A DNA stretch of 64,000 nucleotides. It comes from Calycina herbarum (taxonomy: Eukaryota; Ascomycota; Leotiomycetes; Helotiales; Pezizellaceae). This document shows, in pieces, positions 35,401 through 48,148 of this stretch; position 1 is the stretch's first letter, and every line of letters starts with the position of its first letter. The stretch spans positions 1 through 64,000 of the forward strand of contig LLEY01000006.1 of the NCBI GenBank assembly GCA_001414485.1. Direction: 5' to 3'. The notes beneath the pieces were generated by a model. It saw only the letters and a program-made list of their open reading frames with translations. It did no database searches and was not told the DNA's origin. The translations under genes were made by a program, and so were the position numbers.

Positions 35401-38400
35401 TTTTGGGCTTTGCAGATGTTGCCCCAACCTCACAACTACTCTACTTTTCACATGACTGCGTACAACGGCCACGCGAAATTACTCGATGAGCTTCTGGAGG
35501 ACGACCACGAGGAAACCACGAAAGACAACGAAAGCGAGATTGGAGATACAGCACTTCATATTGCCGCTGACAGGGGCCACCCAAATGTTATTAAAGTTTT
35601 ACAAAAGCATCGAGCAGATTTCAGCCTTCGGGACAAAGCTGGGCTAACAGCTCTACATCGAGCTGTGAAGGCAAATCACTTGGATACCGTTGTAGCTCTA
35701 CTTGAGGCTGGATCCAGCGTGGACTCCAGAAAACATGATGGCTCCACGGCTTTACATCTGGCTGCTAGTGAGGGTAACTGTAAAATGCTCGAATTACTGG
35801 TGGAAAATGGGTCAACTGTCCAAGCAACCAATCACCATGGCAAATCTGCTGCAGATCTTGCCTTCGAAAAGGGATATGGTAAGGCACACCAATTACTTCA
35901 AAGCCATCAAGTGGATCATGGGGTGACAGAACTGGATCAAGCTATCATAGAGGGCAATTTAGAAGAAATACAAGAGCTTTTAAAAGCTGGAGCTGTGTTT
36001 GAATCCACGGGCAACCGCGGTCCTTCCTCTTTACACTACGCAGCACGGGAAAATCATCCACATATCGTCAAATTTCTTCTTGACAAAAATGTCGGCAAGA
36101 ATATAGAGGATGAAAACGGACTTACGGCTCTTCATCTAGCATCAAGACGGGGCAGATCCAGAATTGTCGAACTTTTGCTTCACTACGGAGCAAACATCGA
36201 TGCCAGATCAAAAGACGGGTCAACGCCATTGCACGAAGCAGCATCAGGAGGAAGCGAGGATGTTGTCCAGATGTTATTGCAGCAAGACGAGTCGCAAATT
36301 CAAAGACTCAACTCAACAAACGATGAGGGAGAGACTGCAATTTACTGTGCAGCTGCTCTTGGTTATCACATTGTAGTACAGTGTTTAATATCTAGAGGGG
36401 CTAGTACTGCTTTGCGAGACAGAAGAGAAAGAACAGTTTTACACCAAGCTTCGGGCAACGGCCATATACTGGTACTTCAAGAATTGTTCAATTTAGATGG
36501 TGTGGAAGTAAATTGTGTTGATCTTAAGGGCGCCTCTCCATTAACCCTTGCCGCGAGAGGCACAACGTCTTTTCATGGACAAGTTGTCAAACTACTTCTG
36601 GAAAAGGGAGCTGATGCAAGATGGCCTGAAAGGGACTTGTCTACTCCAATCCTCCTCGCGGCAGAGGCTGGAAACATTGATGTCATAGAGCATTTATTGA
36701 AGAAAGGGGTTAACCCCGACGAAAGAAATACAATGCGACATACACCATTGGGAGTTGCCGCTTCCAAAGACCACGAAGAAGCGGTATTAGTTCTACTAAA
36801 TAACCATGCGGAAGACGTCGCTCAAAATGCTTTCAAGAGGCCACCACTCTCTTGGTCCGCTGAACACGGCCATTTACGAGCAGTTAGACGGCTCTTACAG
36901 TTCGACGCTGTTGATGTTGATATCTCAGGAAATGTCAATTTACGGACCCCTCTTTCATATGCTGCAGCAAATGGTCACTTGGCAGTCGTCCGCTGTTTAA
37001 TACAGGAAGGAAATCCAATGATCGACTCCCGCGATCACGATGGCAGGACCCCATTTTCTTGGGCCGCAGGAGGTGGACATTTAGAAGTGGCAACCTTGTT
37101 GCTGGAAAACGGAGCAGATCAAGGGGTTCGAGATGCACAAGGCAGAGCTCCAATTTCTTGGGCAGCCATAAAGGGATCACTTCAATTAACAAAGGAAATG
37201 CTCGAACTAAAATACTACCACCCTCACTCTGCGATTACAAATAATGGCAAAACATTACTCGCCTTGGCAAGTGAAAACGGTCACGAAGGTGTCGTTCGCT
37301 TCTTACTCTCGAGAAATATAGAAGACTTGAACTGCAATTCAAGGGCAGGCGAGTCTCCACTTCACCTAGCAGCTCTGAAAGGTCATGAGATGATTGTAAA
37401 TTACCTTCTCTCCATTGACGACATTGACGCCCGGTCGGTCTCTAAGGCGGGGTTTTCTGCGTTTTCTTCTGCAGTAGCTGGAGGACATTTCCAAGTAGCA
37501 CAAAGGTTGTTTGAATTCGATTGTTCAGTGATGGACACGCTCACGAAAAACGAAGAATCGCCCCTCACCCTTGCCTCAGAAGGAGGACATTCTGATATCG
37601 TGGCAATGTTACTGCGCAATGGTGGAGATCCGTGTCACCAGAATCGGTTACATCAGACACCTCTTTTTCTTGCAGCCATTGAAGGAGACTTAGTAACTGT
37701 CAACATTTTACTCGGCGACGCTAGGGTGGTATCCACTCTAGACAAAACAAACAAAGTCGGAATGACTCCACTCTTTGTGGCCGCGGCAAAAGGACATCTA
37801 TCCATAGTGAAGAAGTTGACAACGGAGGCAATTGCAAGTGATTTGGGGGCGACAATCAAGCAGAAGGACCTCCAATCAATCTCTCCTTTATGTGCAGCTG
37901 TTACCAATGGGCATTCCGGTACAGTGAAATTTCTTCTGGAATGCGAAAGATTCGATCCTGCAGAGCACCGCGATGATAAAAGTACACTTTTGATCCGAGC
38001 ACTGTGTTCCAAGGACAAAAATACCATCTCGATGCTCTTGGAACTCAATTCGGAATTGGATGCACCAGACAACTTCCAACACCGAACACCTCTTCTCTGG
38101 GCTGCAAGCCTAGGAGATAAAGATACGATTGAGTTTCTCTGTTCGAAAGCCAACGTGAATACGAAGGCAACCGATATAAAAGACCGTACTGCAATCTATT
38201 TAGCGGCTATGGGCGGACATGAAATAACCCTGAAGTTCCTTCTCATGAACAGCATTGGCGATGTAAATTCGCCAGAGTTAGATGAGGGATTGTCACCGCT
38301 TTTGATCGCGGCGAAGAATGGGCACCTTAACATTGTAGATCATTTACTACAACATGAAACTATAAATGTTAATCAGCAAGATAATCTAGAATGCACAGCA

Positions 38401-40299
38401 TTTCTTTGGGCAGCGAGAATGGGCCACGAGCTTTTGGTTCAAAAGTTAGCGCAAGACCCTCGGGTCCAGTCCGGCCTACATGATTCGGTTGGGAGGTCAG
38501 CACTCTCGTGGGCCAGCGAGAAAGGCCATAACCGAATTGTGCAGCTTTTAATCAACCTGGATCCGGCTGCTGTTCATGAGACCGACGTGTACGGATCAAA
38601 TCCACTCTATTTTGCTGCATCTTTTGGACACATTCATATCCTTGAAAATCTTTTGAAGTACGACTCATTGTCAACGGTTCATTCTGGGCCCCATCGAAGA
38701 ACTCCACTCATGCGGGCTTGCTCTGAGGGCCATTTTCCAGTTGTGGAACGACTATGCAAAAACAAAAATTCTACGATAATGGACGAGAAAGACTCGTATG
38801 GATACACAGCTCTATCCATCGCTGCGCAATGTGGCCATGAGCAGATTCTTAGCTATCTGCTCAAGAATGGTGCAGATCCAAACACTAGAGCAACAAAGTC
38901 CGGCCGAACACCATTGATGGAAGCAGCAATGTTTGGGCGTCTTAGTGTTTTTCGAGCCTTGATGAGCTGGCACACAACAAACATAAATCTCCAAAACGAT
39001 GCTGGCAGAACGGCCTTCTGGTTTGCTATCTCTTATCGGACGCCTGGATACCAAGAGATGATATACATGCTACTACAAAAGAATGTTCTAACAGAGATCA
39101 CAGATCTCGATGGCGTTAATTACTTGATGCTGGCTTCCAATAGTCAAGATCCGGATGGCAAACCTACGATACCTCTTGCGATGAACGAGCCCATAATGCA
39201 AGAGCTTTTAGACCAAGGCAAAATTGATACTGAAGCAAGGGGACTTCCTATGGGACAAACGGCTTTGATGAGAGCTGTCTTGAGTGGTTCGGATGCAACC
39301 GTTAAATTATTACTGGACCATCCGACTGCGAATATAAATCCAAACCAAGCCGATTTTGACAACTTGACACCTCTAGCATTGGCAGCATCCAGAGGCTATA
39401 CTCCAATGGTTCAAATGCTCTTAGAACGAAAGGCAACGGTCGATTGCCATACAATTCAGCTAAGACAGACGCCCTTGATGTTTGCTGCCGCTTCAGGTAG
39501 AACTTCCGTTGTAGACCTGTTACTAAGATTCAAAGCGAAAATCAATGCAGTAGACAAAGACGGAAAGACCTCATTATGCTATGCCGCCCAGAATGGCTAT
39601 ATCAGAACGATCCAGCAACTCCTTGACAAGGGAGCACTTCCGGATGTGCGATCAAAAACAGGCACGACTGCGCTACATCTTGCGGCAAAAAAAGGGTATG
39701 TGATGTCTGTTCGACTTCTTGTAGAAGGAATACCTGCAAAAACAAGAGATCGTCAAGGACGTACACCTATGTCGTACGCCGCAGAAATGAGATGCCACAA
39801 CGTTGTGCAATACTTACTATCTCTCTCCAAAGGAACCGATTTTGAGACCAAAGACGCTCAAGACAACACCCCTTTGACTTGGGCGATCATAGGTGGCAGT
39901 GTGGAGATTGTATCGCTTCTAATAGAGCGCGGAGCGAATAAGGATATCTTGGACCGAAATGGCCGAAGTCTAGTCTCGCACGCCGCGGAAAAGGGACACC
40001 TGGCAGTTCTTCACTATCTTATCTCTCTAAGATCCGGCATAGATATCCTAGATAATGCAGGAAGAGCACCAATATCTTGGGCTGCGGAGGAGGGTCACTT
40101 ATCTGTGGTCCGATATCTCCTCGCCAACAACGCAGACCCAAACCTACGAGACAAAAAGGGACAGCAGCCGCAACTCTATGCGGCGAACAATGAGAAGAAA
40201 CAGGTCGTGGAGCTTCTCAGGCAGCATAATATCGCTGCGGGCATAAGAAATTCGCCAGTGATTTTAAGAAATGACGCAAACGTCCTGTGGGCAAGGTAA
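32448..40299 (+). CDS. NLR-like protein: alpha/beta hydrolase - NACHT - long ankyrin array
   Basis: Seven exons (32448-32699, 32763-32827, 32878-33097, 33145-33204, 33260-33556, 33610-33793, 33851-40299) join in frame to about 2508 residues. A Ser/Lys-rich leader precedes an alpha/beta-hydrolase domain at about 107-300: LIAVHGLGGDWKDTWE, the nucleophile motif FICHSLGGIVVKQ and IVFMGTPHWGS. This resembles the SesB-like effector domain of fungal NLRs. The NACHT ATPase follows, with Walker A GAPGTGKS at about 425-432 and Walker B VIDALDE at about 522-528. From about residue 890 to the end there are some 45 ankyrin repeats of about 33 residues (TALHIAADRGHPNVI, TPLHEAASGGSEDVV). Fungal NLRs act in non-self recognition and cell death; the ligand here is unknown. 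The 6.4-kb last exon is fully open. ATG 32448 is the first methionine of its exon. Confidence 0.9.
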
Positions 40300-41403
40300 A
40301 CGAGAAGTCATGTTGAATATGAGAGAGAGAATGGAAGAGAGAGAAACTTCCGCAAGTTTCGTTTCTTTCTTTTAGTAAATTGAATTTTTCTTCATATTCC
40401 CCATTCCCGCGTCTGTGGGAACTATTACTTACCACTTATCTCGCTTCTATAATTAAAATCTTTTCCAAAGAAAGAGAGTTGGCAATTTAACGAATTTCAA
40501 TTGCAGAGTTGCTAATGCCCCTTGCAATTTTATTGAATGTGCTTAACCCCTATCAGATTTGGCGAATTATGAAAGTACCCAATCCAATAATTTCTCCTTT
40601 CCCAAAAATTAACACACCAAGTGCCCAAACAATATCGGCTCCCAAATCCGCCTGTGTAACCCACATTCTACCGGACAAATATCAAGACCAAGTACATCCC
40701 CATCCCATGACGAGGAACATATATTGTACCCATCTCCGTACCATTAATTCAGACTCTGGAAAGCATGGGGGTACTTGACTATAAAATAAATTCAACAGGA
40801 CGATACATGTGACTAGAGAGGTCCCAATCCCCATGTTTATCTAATTGAAAAGTTTCGATTATATTACCTATTTTGCAATACAAACGCGCGATTTAGCAAA
40901 CTGAACGAAGCTCAAGTCACTCTGATGAGAATGATGGTTGGTAAGCTAGTACATGTGATTTTGAAGAGAACTTCCTCGAGTATTGGGCTGCAGCATGACT
41001 TTGATTGTCAGTTGATGATTCTCAATCCCTAGCAGAAAAATTGCTGAGGATGGGTTTCGACTAGTATCGGCTAAACGAAAAACAAAGAACCGGCATCCCA
41101 CCCGATGACCAGTTTAATGTTATTATCATTGCCAACTTTATTCCGTTATGGTGGGATTTTTTTCAGCTCTTCGAGATTATACCCAGGTACTTTCGAGTTC
41201 CTGTCACGTTTTTGGTCACATGTGTGGCGGTGCACCGCTGCTGTCATGCATCCTATCTTTTTGCTGACTGGCTTGCCCTTCTCCTGCCTATCTTCTGCCC
41301 AAAACTTGATATCAAGAGTTTAAGCTTTGAAACATGCTGCTGAGTATCATTCGTCACTCAGCAAGCTCACCCAGACCTTGTTCTCACTCGATTTTGCTCC
41401 AGG
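40300..41403. other. Intergenic region between NLR genes
   Basis: AT-rich sequence containing the 3' flank of the large NLR. No coding feature was recognised. Confidence 0.6.
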
Positions 41404-44400
41404 CTTCAGCAAAATGAAAGCTTCCATGCTACATTGAATAGGCTCAACAACAATAAATTCAAGCGGGATTTCAACCATAAAACATCGGGTCAGTCATCAG
41501 CCACTATGGGAAAGGTCACAATGCTCATCATACCTCTAGCTCTATTTGTCTCGAGCCTCATCAGGGACAAGAAAACATTTGAAGGTCTTATGCATGACAT
41601 AAATAATGGACTAGATGATGTTCAACAATGTGCAGCATTGGTGGCCAGAGAAGGTTGGTAAAGTGAATTGGAAAGTGTGAGCGTACATTGATGTGTGCAG
41701 ACGAATGTTTTAAGTATCAAGACCTAAAGAAGATCATCAGAGAGTTTAACACTCCGTTAAAACGAATTTCTGATCAATTGCGGAATGTACAAGACAATCT
41801 TCAAGGTATGCATATTGTTCTCGAAAATCTGGCAAGTCTGACAAAGCCACCTAGACTCAAAAAGAAACAAGGTACTTGACTGGATGTCCAACATCGAGAA
41901 AGTACCTTACTTAAAACACCACAAGGAAAGTAAACGACAGATACTGACAGGAACAGGCAATTGGCTTCTTGAAGACGCCACATTCAAGAAGTGGAAAGAA
42001 GATAACGCCTCATCCCTACTGTGGCTTCATGGCATTCCAGGTTTTGGGAAAAGTAAACTAACGTAAGCTTTCAAACTCAAACTCTTGCTTGCCGAAATTT
42101 ATATGCAGCCACAGTTCCATGGTTATTGTGGATGTTTTGAAGTCTTCTTCAAACGGCTATATTCCTCGTCCGATATACTTTTACTGCGCTCGGAACTCAG
42201 CAGAACCGCTTCGGTCAGACTCAAATGCAATTCTCAGCAGTATAATAAGGCAGCTTGCCAGTCTCGATCCCACTTCCGAAAATTCCCGCCGCGGTCGAGA
42301 AGTATGAAGAAGAAGAAGCTCAAGGTGGTACATCCAGCTCACTCGACATCCAGGACAGCTACGACCTTATGCCACGACTATTAGAGCTCTACCCCACGGC
42401 TGTTATCATAATTGATGCATTGGATGAATGCACCGGTCAAAGTCGTGTTGACCTTCTTGATTTTGTCAAGAATACACTGGATGATTCTTCTTGTTTAGTA
42501 AAGTTCTTTATATTTAGCCGAGAAGATGATGAGATTGTTTACCAGCTTAACAATTTCCCCAACGTCGACAAATCTTCCACCAAAAACCAAGCCCATATCG
42601 ATGCATTTATTGAGAGTGAAACAAAGAAGCTCGTGAAAAGGGGAACTCTGTTGAAGAACAGTCGGCAAAAGGAAGCTCTTGAACAAGAGATAATTTGCAA
42701 AATCTCAAAGGATGCAGCAGGAATGTAAGTTTAGCCTCCTTTCCAGAACTGACTTAATTACTGAATCGTAGAGCTCAGGTTTCGGTGGGCGAGTATGTAG
42801 CTTCAGAATTTGACCTCGCTGAAAACAGATCAGGATATTCGGGCCCATCTTGGAAGAATACCACCAAGTCTAGAAGCGCTGTACATGGAGATCTACGATA
42901 ATACATCTGCAAACCAAGGAAACGACTCCAAAAGAATCGCCCGAAATACTTTCTGTTTGCTACTACGCCTGAGAGAGAATCCTTTCAGGATTCATCAAGC
43001 TGGTTCAGGAGTCCTCGGAGGTGATCAATACTAGCGCCATTCTTGACATATGCTGCAATCTCGTGGTTCTAGATAAGACTTTAAACGTTTTTCGCTTTGC
43101 TCATCTCAGTGTCCGAGATTTCTTTGAAAACATGCCTGACTTTTCACCCCAGAAATCTCACTCGGTTGTCGCATTGATGAGCATGAGACATATCGATACA
43201 GCGGAGATGAGTGAATGGCTCAGCCAATACACCAGGGAACCCATCAGAACTGTTGGGGATTACATTGCGTTTTGGCTATTGTTTGTACCCACTCTCTCTT
43301 AGTAAATTTGAGCTGGAGCATTACCCTTCTCACTTCCTAAATTTTGCCAAATTATTTTAACTCTGGGATCCGGTAGGTATCATTTCCAGTCATCTGGAAG
43401 TCTTGGCAAAGATATTCTCCCCTCTTCAAGGTAGCCATCGTTCTGGCATCACGCGAGTATATTTCTGGACTACGAGCGGAGGAGCAAGTCTTGTTTCTGA
43501 AGCGGGCAGAGTGTCGACCACTTGTGCCTAAGAACGTCAACCGTAATCTACTACTTCTTTTCAATACATGTCCTATGGGTCTTCAGACATTTTCGAAGCT
43601 TTTGTCATCAACCTTCGCGCTTTGGGGGATCCTTCGTCATCAGTTGCCGAGTCGTCCCAAAAACCAATCTTCGATTTTCAATGAGGGCTTAAACATTCTG
43701 AAAAGCCTTTCTGCCAGTTACAGTCTAGCGGAATTCAAGAAAGCTTTCAACCCAGATACTTTTGTTCGACTGGCGCTACACTTAATCTCCCACGGGAATT
43801 ATACTGTACTGAAGTTTCTATTGAACGAAAAGCTTTGCCGAGTAACTGAAGGGATGCTTTTACAAGTCGTCAATGCATATGACATCCGGAAGACTTCTGG
43901 GTCGGACTAGAGAAAACCAGCAGTGATGGTGGATCTTCTCTTAGAGTAAGTAAATATTCCGACACGGTGTATTAGCTGCTAACAAGAATTTTAGTAGCAT
44001 CGTCCGGGAAAAGTTATCTGGGTGAGTAGAAGCTGATCCCTTCCACCTGCCTGTAGCTAACAATTCTTAAAATCCTCAAATCGCAACAAACGTTCACCCT
44101 TGAAAGGGAACCATTTCTGGAGCCTGGTGTTTATTCAACTGAAATACAGTCTGCTTTGAAAATATGTTTTAACACCAGCCGTCATCCGGCAGACAATTAT
44201 GGCTCTGCGGGTTGATAAAAGCCGCAGGATTACATGTACTGTCATGAAGGTACGAAAGGGGGTCGCAAGAAGTCACCGTCACCCCCCTGTAAGGCGGTGA
44301 GTACAATCCCACGCTGTTTTAGCAGCTTCTCTTATAACACCCATCCAGCTTGAAAAGGTCAGATTACGAAAGGGTGGACAAACTCATTAGTAGAGCATTA

Positions 44401-45379
44401 AAGCGGCATGTAAACTATACCTATTTTAGATGTCTTGGCAATGGCAGAAAACATGGGGGTGACGATGACTTCTTGCAACCCCCTTTCGTACTTACGAAAT
44501 GGGGTACAAAATGGGTGTTAAGTCATGATCTTATGAAAGTTATTGCACAATCGCGATCGAATCCAACGGAAACACTTGGCCTTCTTCTCGACTTAGTCGA
44601 TGATGATTCAATTGTTCCGTTCGAGGCCCTAGAGCCTATGGCTATGACTAAGGGGGGAACATTTGCGTTGCGTGGTCCAATATTCAGCGCCTTTTTTCGA
44701 AGTGCCCAATAAGCGCGACCTTAGTCAGGATACCCTTCTACGCATCGTGCAAAAATACACAACTAGTGAGTTTGCAGCACTCATGATGAAGCGGAATCCA
44801 GCACTAGTTGCCAACGAAAAGCTTTTGCTTTCGGCTGTGGATACAAATCAAGTCACCAAATTCGTAAGGGTTTGCCAACTTGGTGAGTCTCCAATTGAGA
44901 AGGAAAAGCTCTTCACACAAGAACTGCTCATTGCTGCCGCTAGCAGGAGTGACAGTTAGCAAGATATTGCGGCGATACTTGAATCCAATCCGTTATTACT
45001 CACGACAGAAGAAGTCGTGATGGCAGTGGTTTGCAATCCCAAGCTCAATCCCGAAATTTGCTACCCTGCGCCCCAAACCATTGTTCCTTTAGAAACTATG
45101 CAGAAGCTGGGAGAGGTTCATTTCAAGATCATAAAAAAGGTCTTCGAGGCGGCTGCAAATAATGTCAAAGTCAAATTAGATGTCTTGGAGTGGCTGATTA
45201 ACAAAAGCTCTGAATATTCCAAGTCATAGGGGGAAGGTGTCATAATCAAGGTGATCAGACAAAGCATAAGCGCGAACGAGATTCAGGATGCCATTACCTT
45301 TCTCCAATTTATGCTCAAGAAAAGAAGTTATAGCCACAAACAACGAATCCTGGCCGCTTGCCTTGAAAAGACAAGCTGA
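41404..45379 (+). pseudogene. Decayed NACHT-type STAND (NLR) gene
   Basis: Fragments in all three plus frames line up as one gene. An N-terminal helical region comes first (TLNRLNNNKFKRDF, LMHDINNGLDDVQQCAALVA), then VPYLKHHKESKRQILTGTGNW, then a Walker A in LWLHGIPGFGKSKLT and a Walker B in VIIIDALDECTGQSRVDLL. A winged-helix-like part follows (LGRIPPSLEALYMEIYD, LDICCNLVVLDKTLNVFRFAHLSVRDFFE). The C-terminal half has degenerate repeats of another kind, with words like LLLTTEEVVMAVV rather than ankyrin units. Breaks include a frame change at about 41866-41880 beside an AAAAAG run, one near 42285, a TAG after FRWASM near 42795 where CAG is expected, one near 43015 and several later stops. Some introns are still recognisable, for example the one ending at 41700. 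A 242-bp inverted-repeat element lies inside. Confidence 0.8.
44250..44491. mobile_element. MITE-like inverted-repeat element, 242 bp
   Basis: A 40-bp arm at 44250-44289 (starting GTACGAAAGGGGGTCGCAAG) is repeated in inverted orientation at 44452-44491 with 37 of 40 positions matching. Two of the three mismatches are C/T differences. The arms are separated by 162 bp with no coding sequence of their own. The outermost bases are GTAC at both ends, so a TA target duplication around CGAAAGG termini, as for Tc1/mariner-derived MITEs, is possible but unproven. The element sits in the degenerate C-terminal repeat region of the NACHT pseudogene. It could alternatively be a hairpin generated by local inverted duplication. 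Confidence 0.6.
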
Positions 45380-46087
45380 AGAGCTCCCCTGCTAGGCTGG
45401 TTTCTGTTTGCTTTTGAAGACCAAATCGATAAGAAGCAGACCGAAAAAGAACTTATTACAGACTGGACTTATTAAAGAAAGGAATTGACGTATTATATAG
45501 TGTTGTAATATTAGATATTCATTCTTATAACTAGACCTAATTAGGGTTAACTCGCTCTTAGAGTATTTATACTTATATCTATATATAGGAGATAGTTCCT
45601 TCTTTATAGTGATATATATCTAATTCTCTACTCTATATTATTAAATGCTACTACCACTTCCGAGTAGCCTTGTAATATATAGTATACGTATAGCCAACTG
45701 GTACGCAAAGCGTCAGAGCCGGATGATGTCTCTTCATAGATTCCTAGCCTTTTCGTGTAATTTAGAGCGAACAGACTTTCTCACTTCATCTTGGATGAAG
45801 CTCCGCTGGCTCTCCAAGGCCACTCCGCAGAGACTGGTCTGACTGAGCACCACGGCTCAATACGTTGGGATGCATGCTTTGGAGGTAAGACCAGAACACT
45901 TCACTACTACTGTAGCATACCCACAATTTTTGCGAGCCCCTTATTGTTTTTTTGGGGTTTGTTGTTTCTGATTTTAATCTGGAAATTCATTTCTCCATGT
46001 CCTAACTTTTATATACAGAGCAAACACTACTCCCAAATAACCTACAAAAACGCTCAACATCAAATCCCAATTCCTTACAGACACCCC
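45380..46087. other. AT-rich island, RIP-like
   Basis: From about 45470 to 45690 the sequence is dominated by TA dinucleotides (runs of TATATATCTA-type text) and has no open frames. It resembles RIP-mutated repeat remnants of ascomycetes. No element ends were found. Confidence 0.6.
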
Positions 46088-47320
46088 CTACGAAGCATTA
46101 GGGTTGCTAGGAGGTAACCCCTTATCCGGGTTAGGATTCGCCACACCCCCCTCCTTATACAGATAAGCAGCCGCAGTCAAATTCGTAGAATGATCACTAC
46201 TCAAATCAACCGCAACAGTAATCCAAGCCAACAATCCATCCGCCAGATCCTCGCTAAGTTGAACATACTCCATAAAAGGATCATAATCAGTAGTAGCCTC
46301 CTCCAACGCCCATCCATCAAGATCCAAATCCGTGTATGCAATGGTGTTGGTGTCATAAGGAGCGGTAGCTTCGACGGCAGAAATGAGGGCATCGTCGAGA
46401 TAGAGTTGTCCGACGTGTAAGGTGGTTCCTCCTGTGTAAGTACCGTTGTTTTCAAGGGTCACGTTTTTTTGGGAGACGACGTGGATGTGGGTTAATCGGG
46501 AGGCGTAGTGGCCGGGGAAGATGGTATCGAATTCTACGACACCTTCGGAATCGGTGAGTTGGACGCCGCGCATGAAGGTGCTGTCGAGACCGCCTTGACC
46601 TTGATCAATTCCCGAATAAGTTCCTGTAGCATTACAGTGCCAGATCTAGATCATCATCAGCTCCTTTCTCTCTTGATCATATTTCTCGGGGGTTTGTTAA
46701 AGGGAATACATACATCAGCGACAAGTTCCTCGACTGGCTCGCAGGTGTTCATATCCACGAATTGTAATTCCAGGCGGAGGGGAACACCGGATTGCCCTTC
46801 TGTGATGTCTGACCTGATTTGTTCGCCGGTAACATAGTAAGGGCCAATTGTCGTTTCCGGAACCAAAGCACAAGTATTGTTTGAGCCGAAGATGGTGTCA
46901 ACAGGTGTCTCTAGTGTGTAACCCGCTGTGGTGGTCTGGTTATGGTCGACTGCTGCCCATTTATCTAGACTTTCAAGATCGCGCTTTTGGTGGGTGAGAG
47001 AGCCTAGGAACGATTAATTTCTCTTCTCTTGAAAGGTTTCTTGGATATTGGGAAGGATATGGTGGGTGGTACTTACGGTTCACAAGTCCACGTTTCGCTC
47101 TCAACTCCTTGGTTTTCTCTGCACGACGCGCTGCAGTTCGTGCACGAAGAGCAACAGAATTGGCATTGTTTTGACAGTTAGACAAAGATCTCGAAGCTTT
47201 AGCATGTTGAACGTTTCTCATAGCCATCTCATTTTTGATCGCTTCGACATTTTCGCCAGGATGTGCGAGAGTGAGGGGAATAGACACGAGAAGTGCCGCG
47301 AGAGTACTTAATTGAACCAT
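46088..47320 (-). CDS. Secreted intradiol ring-cleavage dioxygenase
   Basis: Three exons (47077-47320, 46714-47003, 46088-46645) join in frame to about 363 residues. The N-terminus MVQLSTLAALLVSIPLTLAHPG is a signal peptide in form (hydrophobic core, then Ala-His-Pro). The catalytic domain follows, with GPYYVTGEQIRSD supplying the first iron-ligand tyrosine, then RLELQFVDMNTCEPVEEL, the IWHCNATGTYSG segment, DTIFPGHYASRLTHIHVV with the second tyrosine and the His-X-His ligands, and a variable C-terminal end. Intradiol dioxygenases use Fe(III) to cleave catechol-type rings between the two hydroxyls. Extracellular fungal members are thought to act on plant or lignin-derived catechols. A second member lies at the right edge of the window. 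Confidence 0.9.
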
Positions 47321-47899
47321 GATGAAGGAATTGAGAAGTGAGTGAGAGACTAGGAGAAAGATTGAAATCCTGGGTGCCTTTCAAAAATCACTAATGAGGA
47401 CATCCTGAAGTATTTATCACACCTGAATAGATGAAAGTACACTGGGGTTCTAGAAGGTATGGATTCATGACGCAGCAATGATGAATACCATTTCTTGGCC
47501 TCAAGGGCCCTTGAGGCTCAATTGAGGGGAGACCGCACTCCCCGAAAAGAAAGGGGTTCTAGCTAAGCCATTTGCTGTTCTTGATTGGTTTGAAGTCAAA
47601 ATATAAGCCTCCGGTGTTACGCCACCGGATTGTAAATTGATTGGATGGACCCGGAACAAGGGTGATCAGATCCATATGGCCCACTACACTTTTCTGGAGA
47701 AGAATTGGTTTGGCCAATTGAAAGTGTTGTTTTATAAGCATCGTGTGGAGGGTGGACGGTGCATTACGCGGCTGAGAGGCATTGTTTCATAGTCTATTTT
47801 GGGGTTTGCCGATGGACTTTTCTGGAAGGTGGTAGGGTATTTTTCCTCTTCCTGTGCGAAGTAAGCCAATTTTTGTTGATGGCGGCCAAATCGCCAGTA

Positions 47900-47975
47900 C
47901 TCTTGGCTTACTCGCGATTCGATTAACAGCTTACCCACGAGTAACCCATAGCTTGATTGACAGCTTACTCGCAAG
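47900..47975. repeat. GCTTACTCG motif cluster, copy C
   Basis: Two exact copies of GCTTACTCG (47906-47914 and 47963-47971) flank a degenerate GCTTACCCA next to CGAGTAA, the reverse sense of the motif. The same 9-mer is enriched in the repeat at 50.6-50.9 kb. Confidence 0.55.
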
Positions 47976-48148
47976 CAACTCATGGAGATAAATGCCATTT
48001 ACGGAGTATGTAACTTTGCATGTGGAGATGGCTTCATTCATAACTCCTTGCTAGCTGATGGAATAGTTGAGCAAGCAAACTATCTTTTCGGGTGGATTGC
48101 GTAGTATAAAGATAGAAACTTCTTCAACGACTACTTCTCTCACCTATC

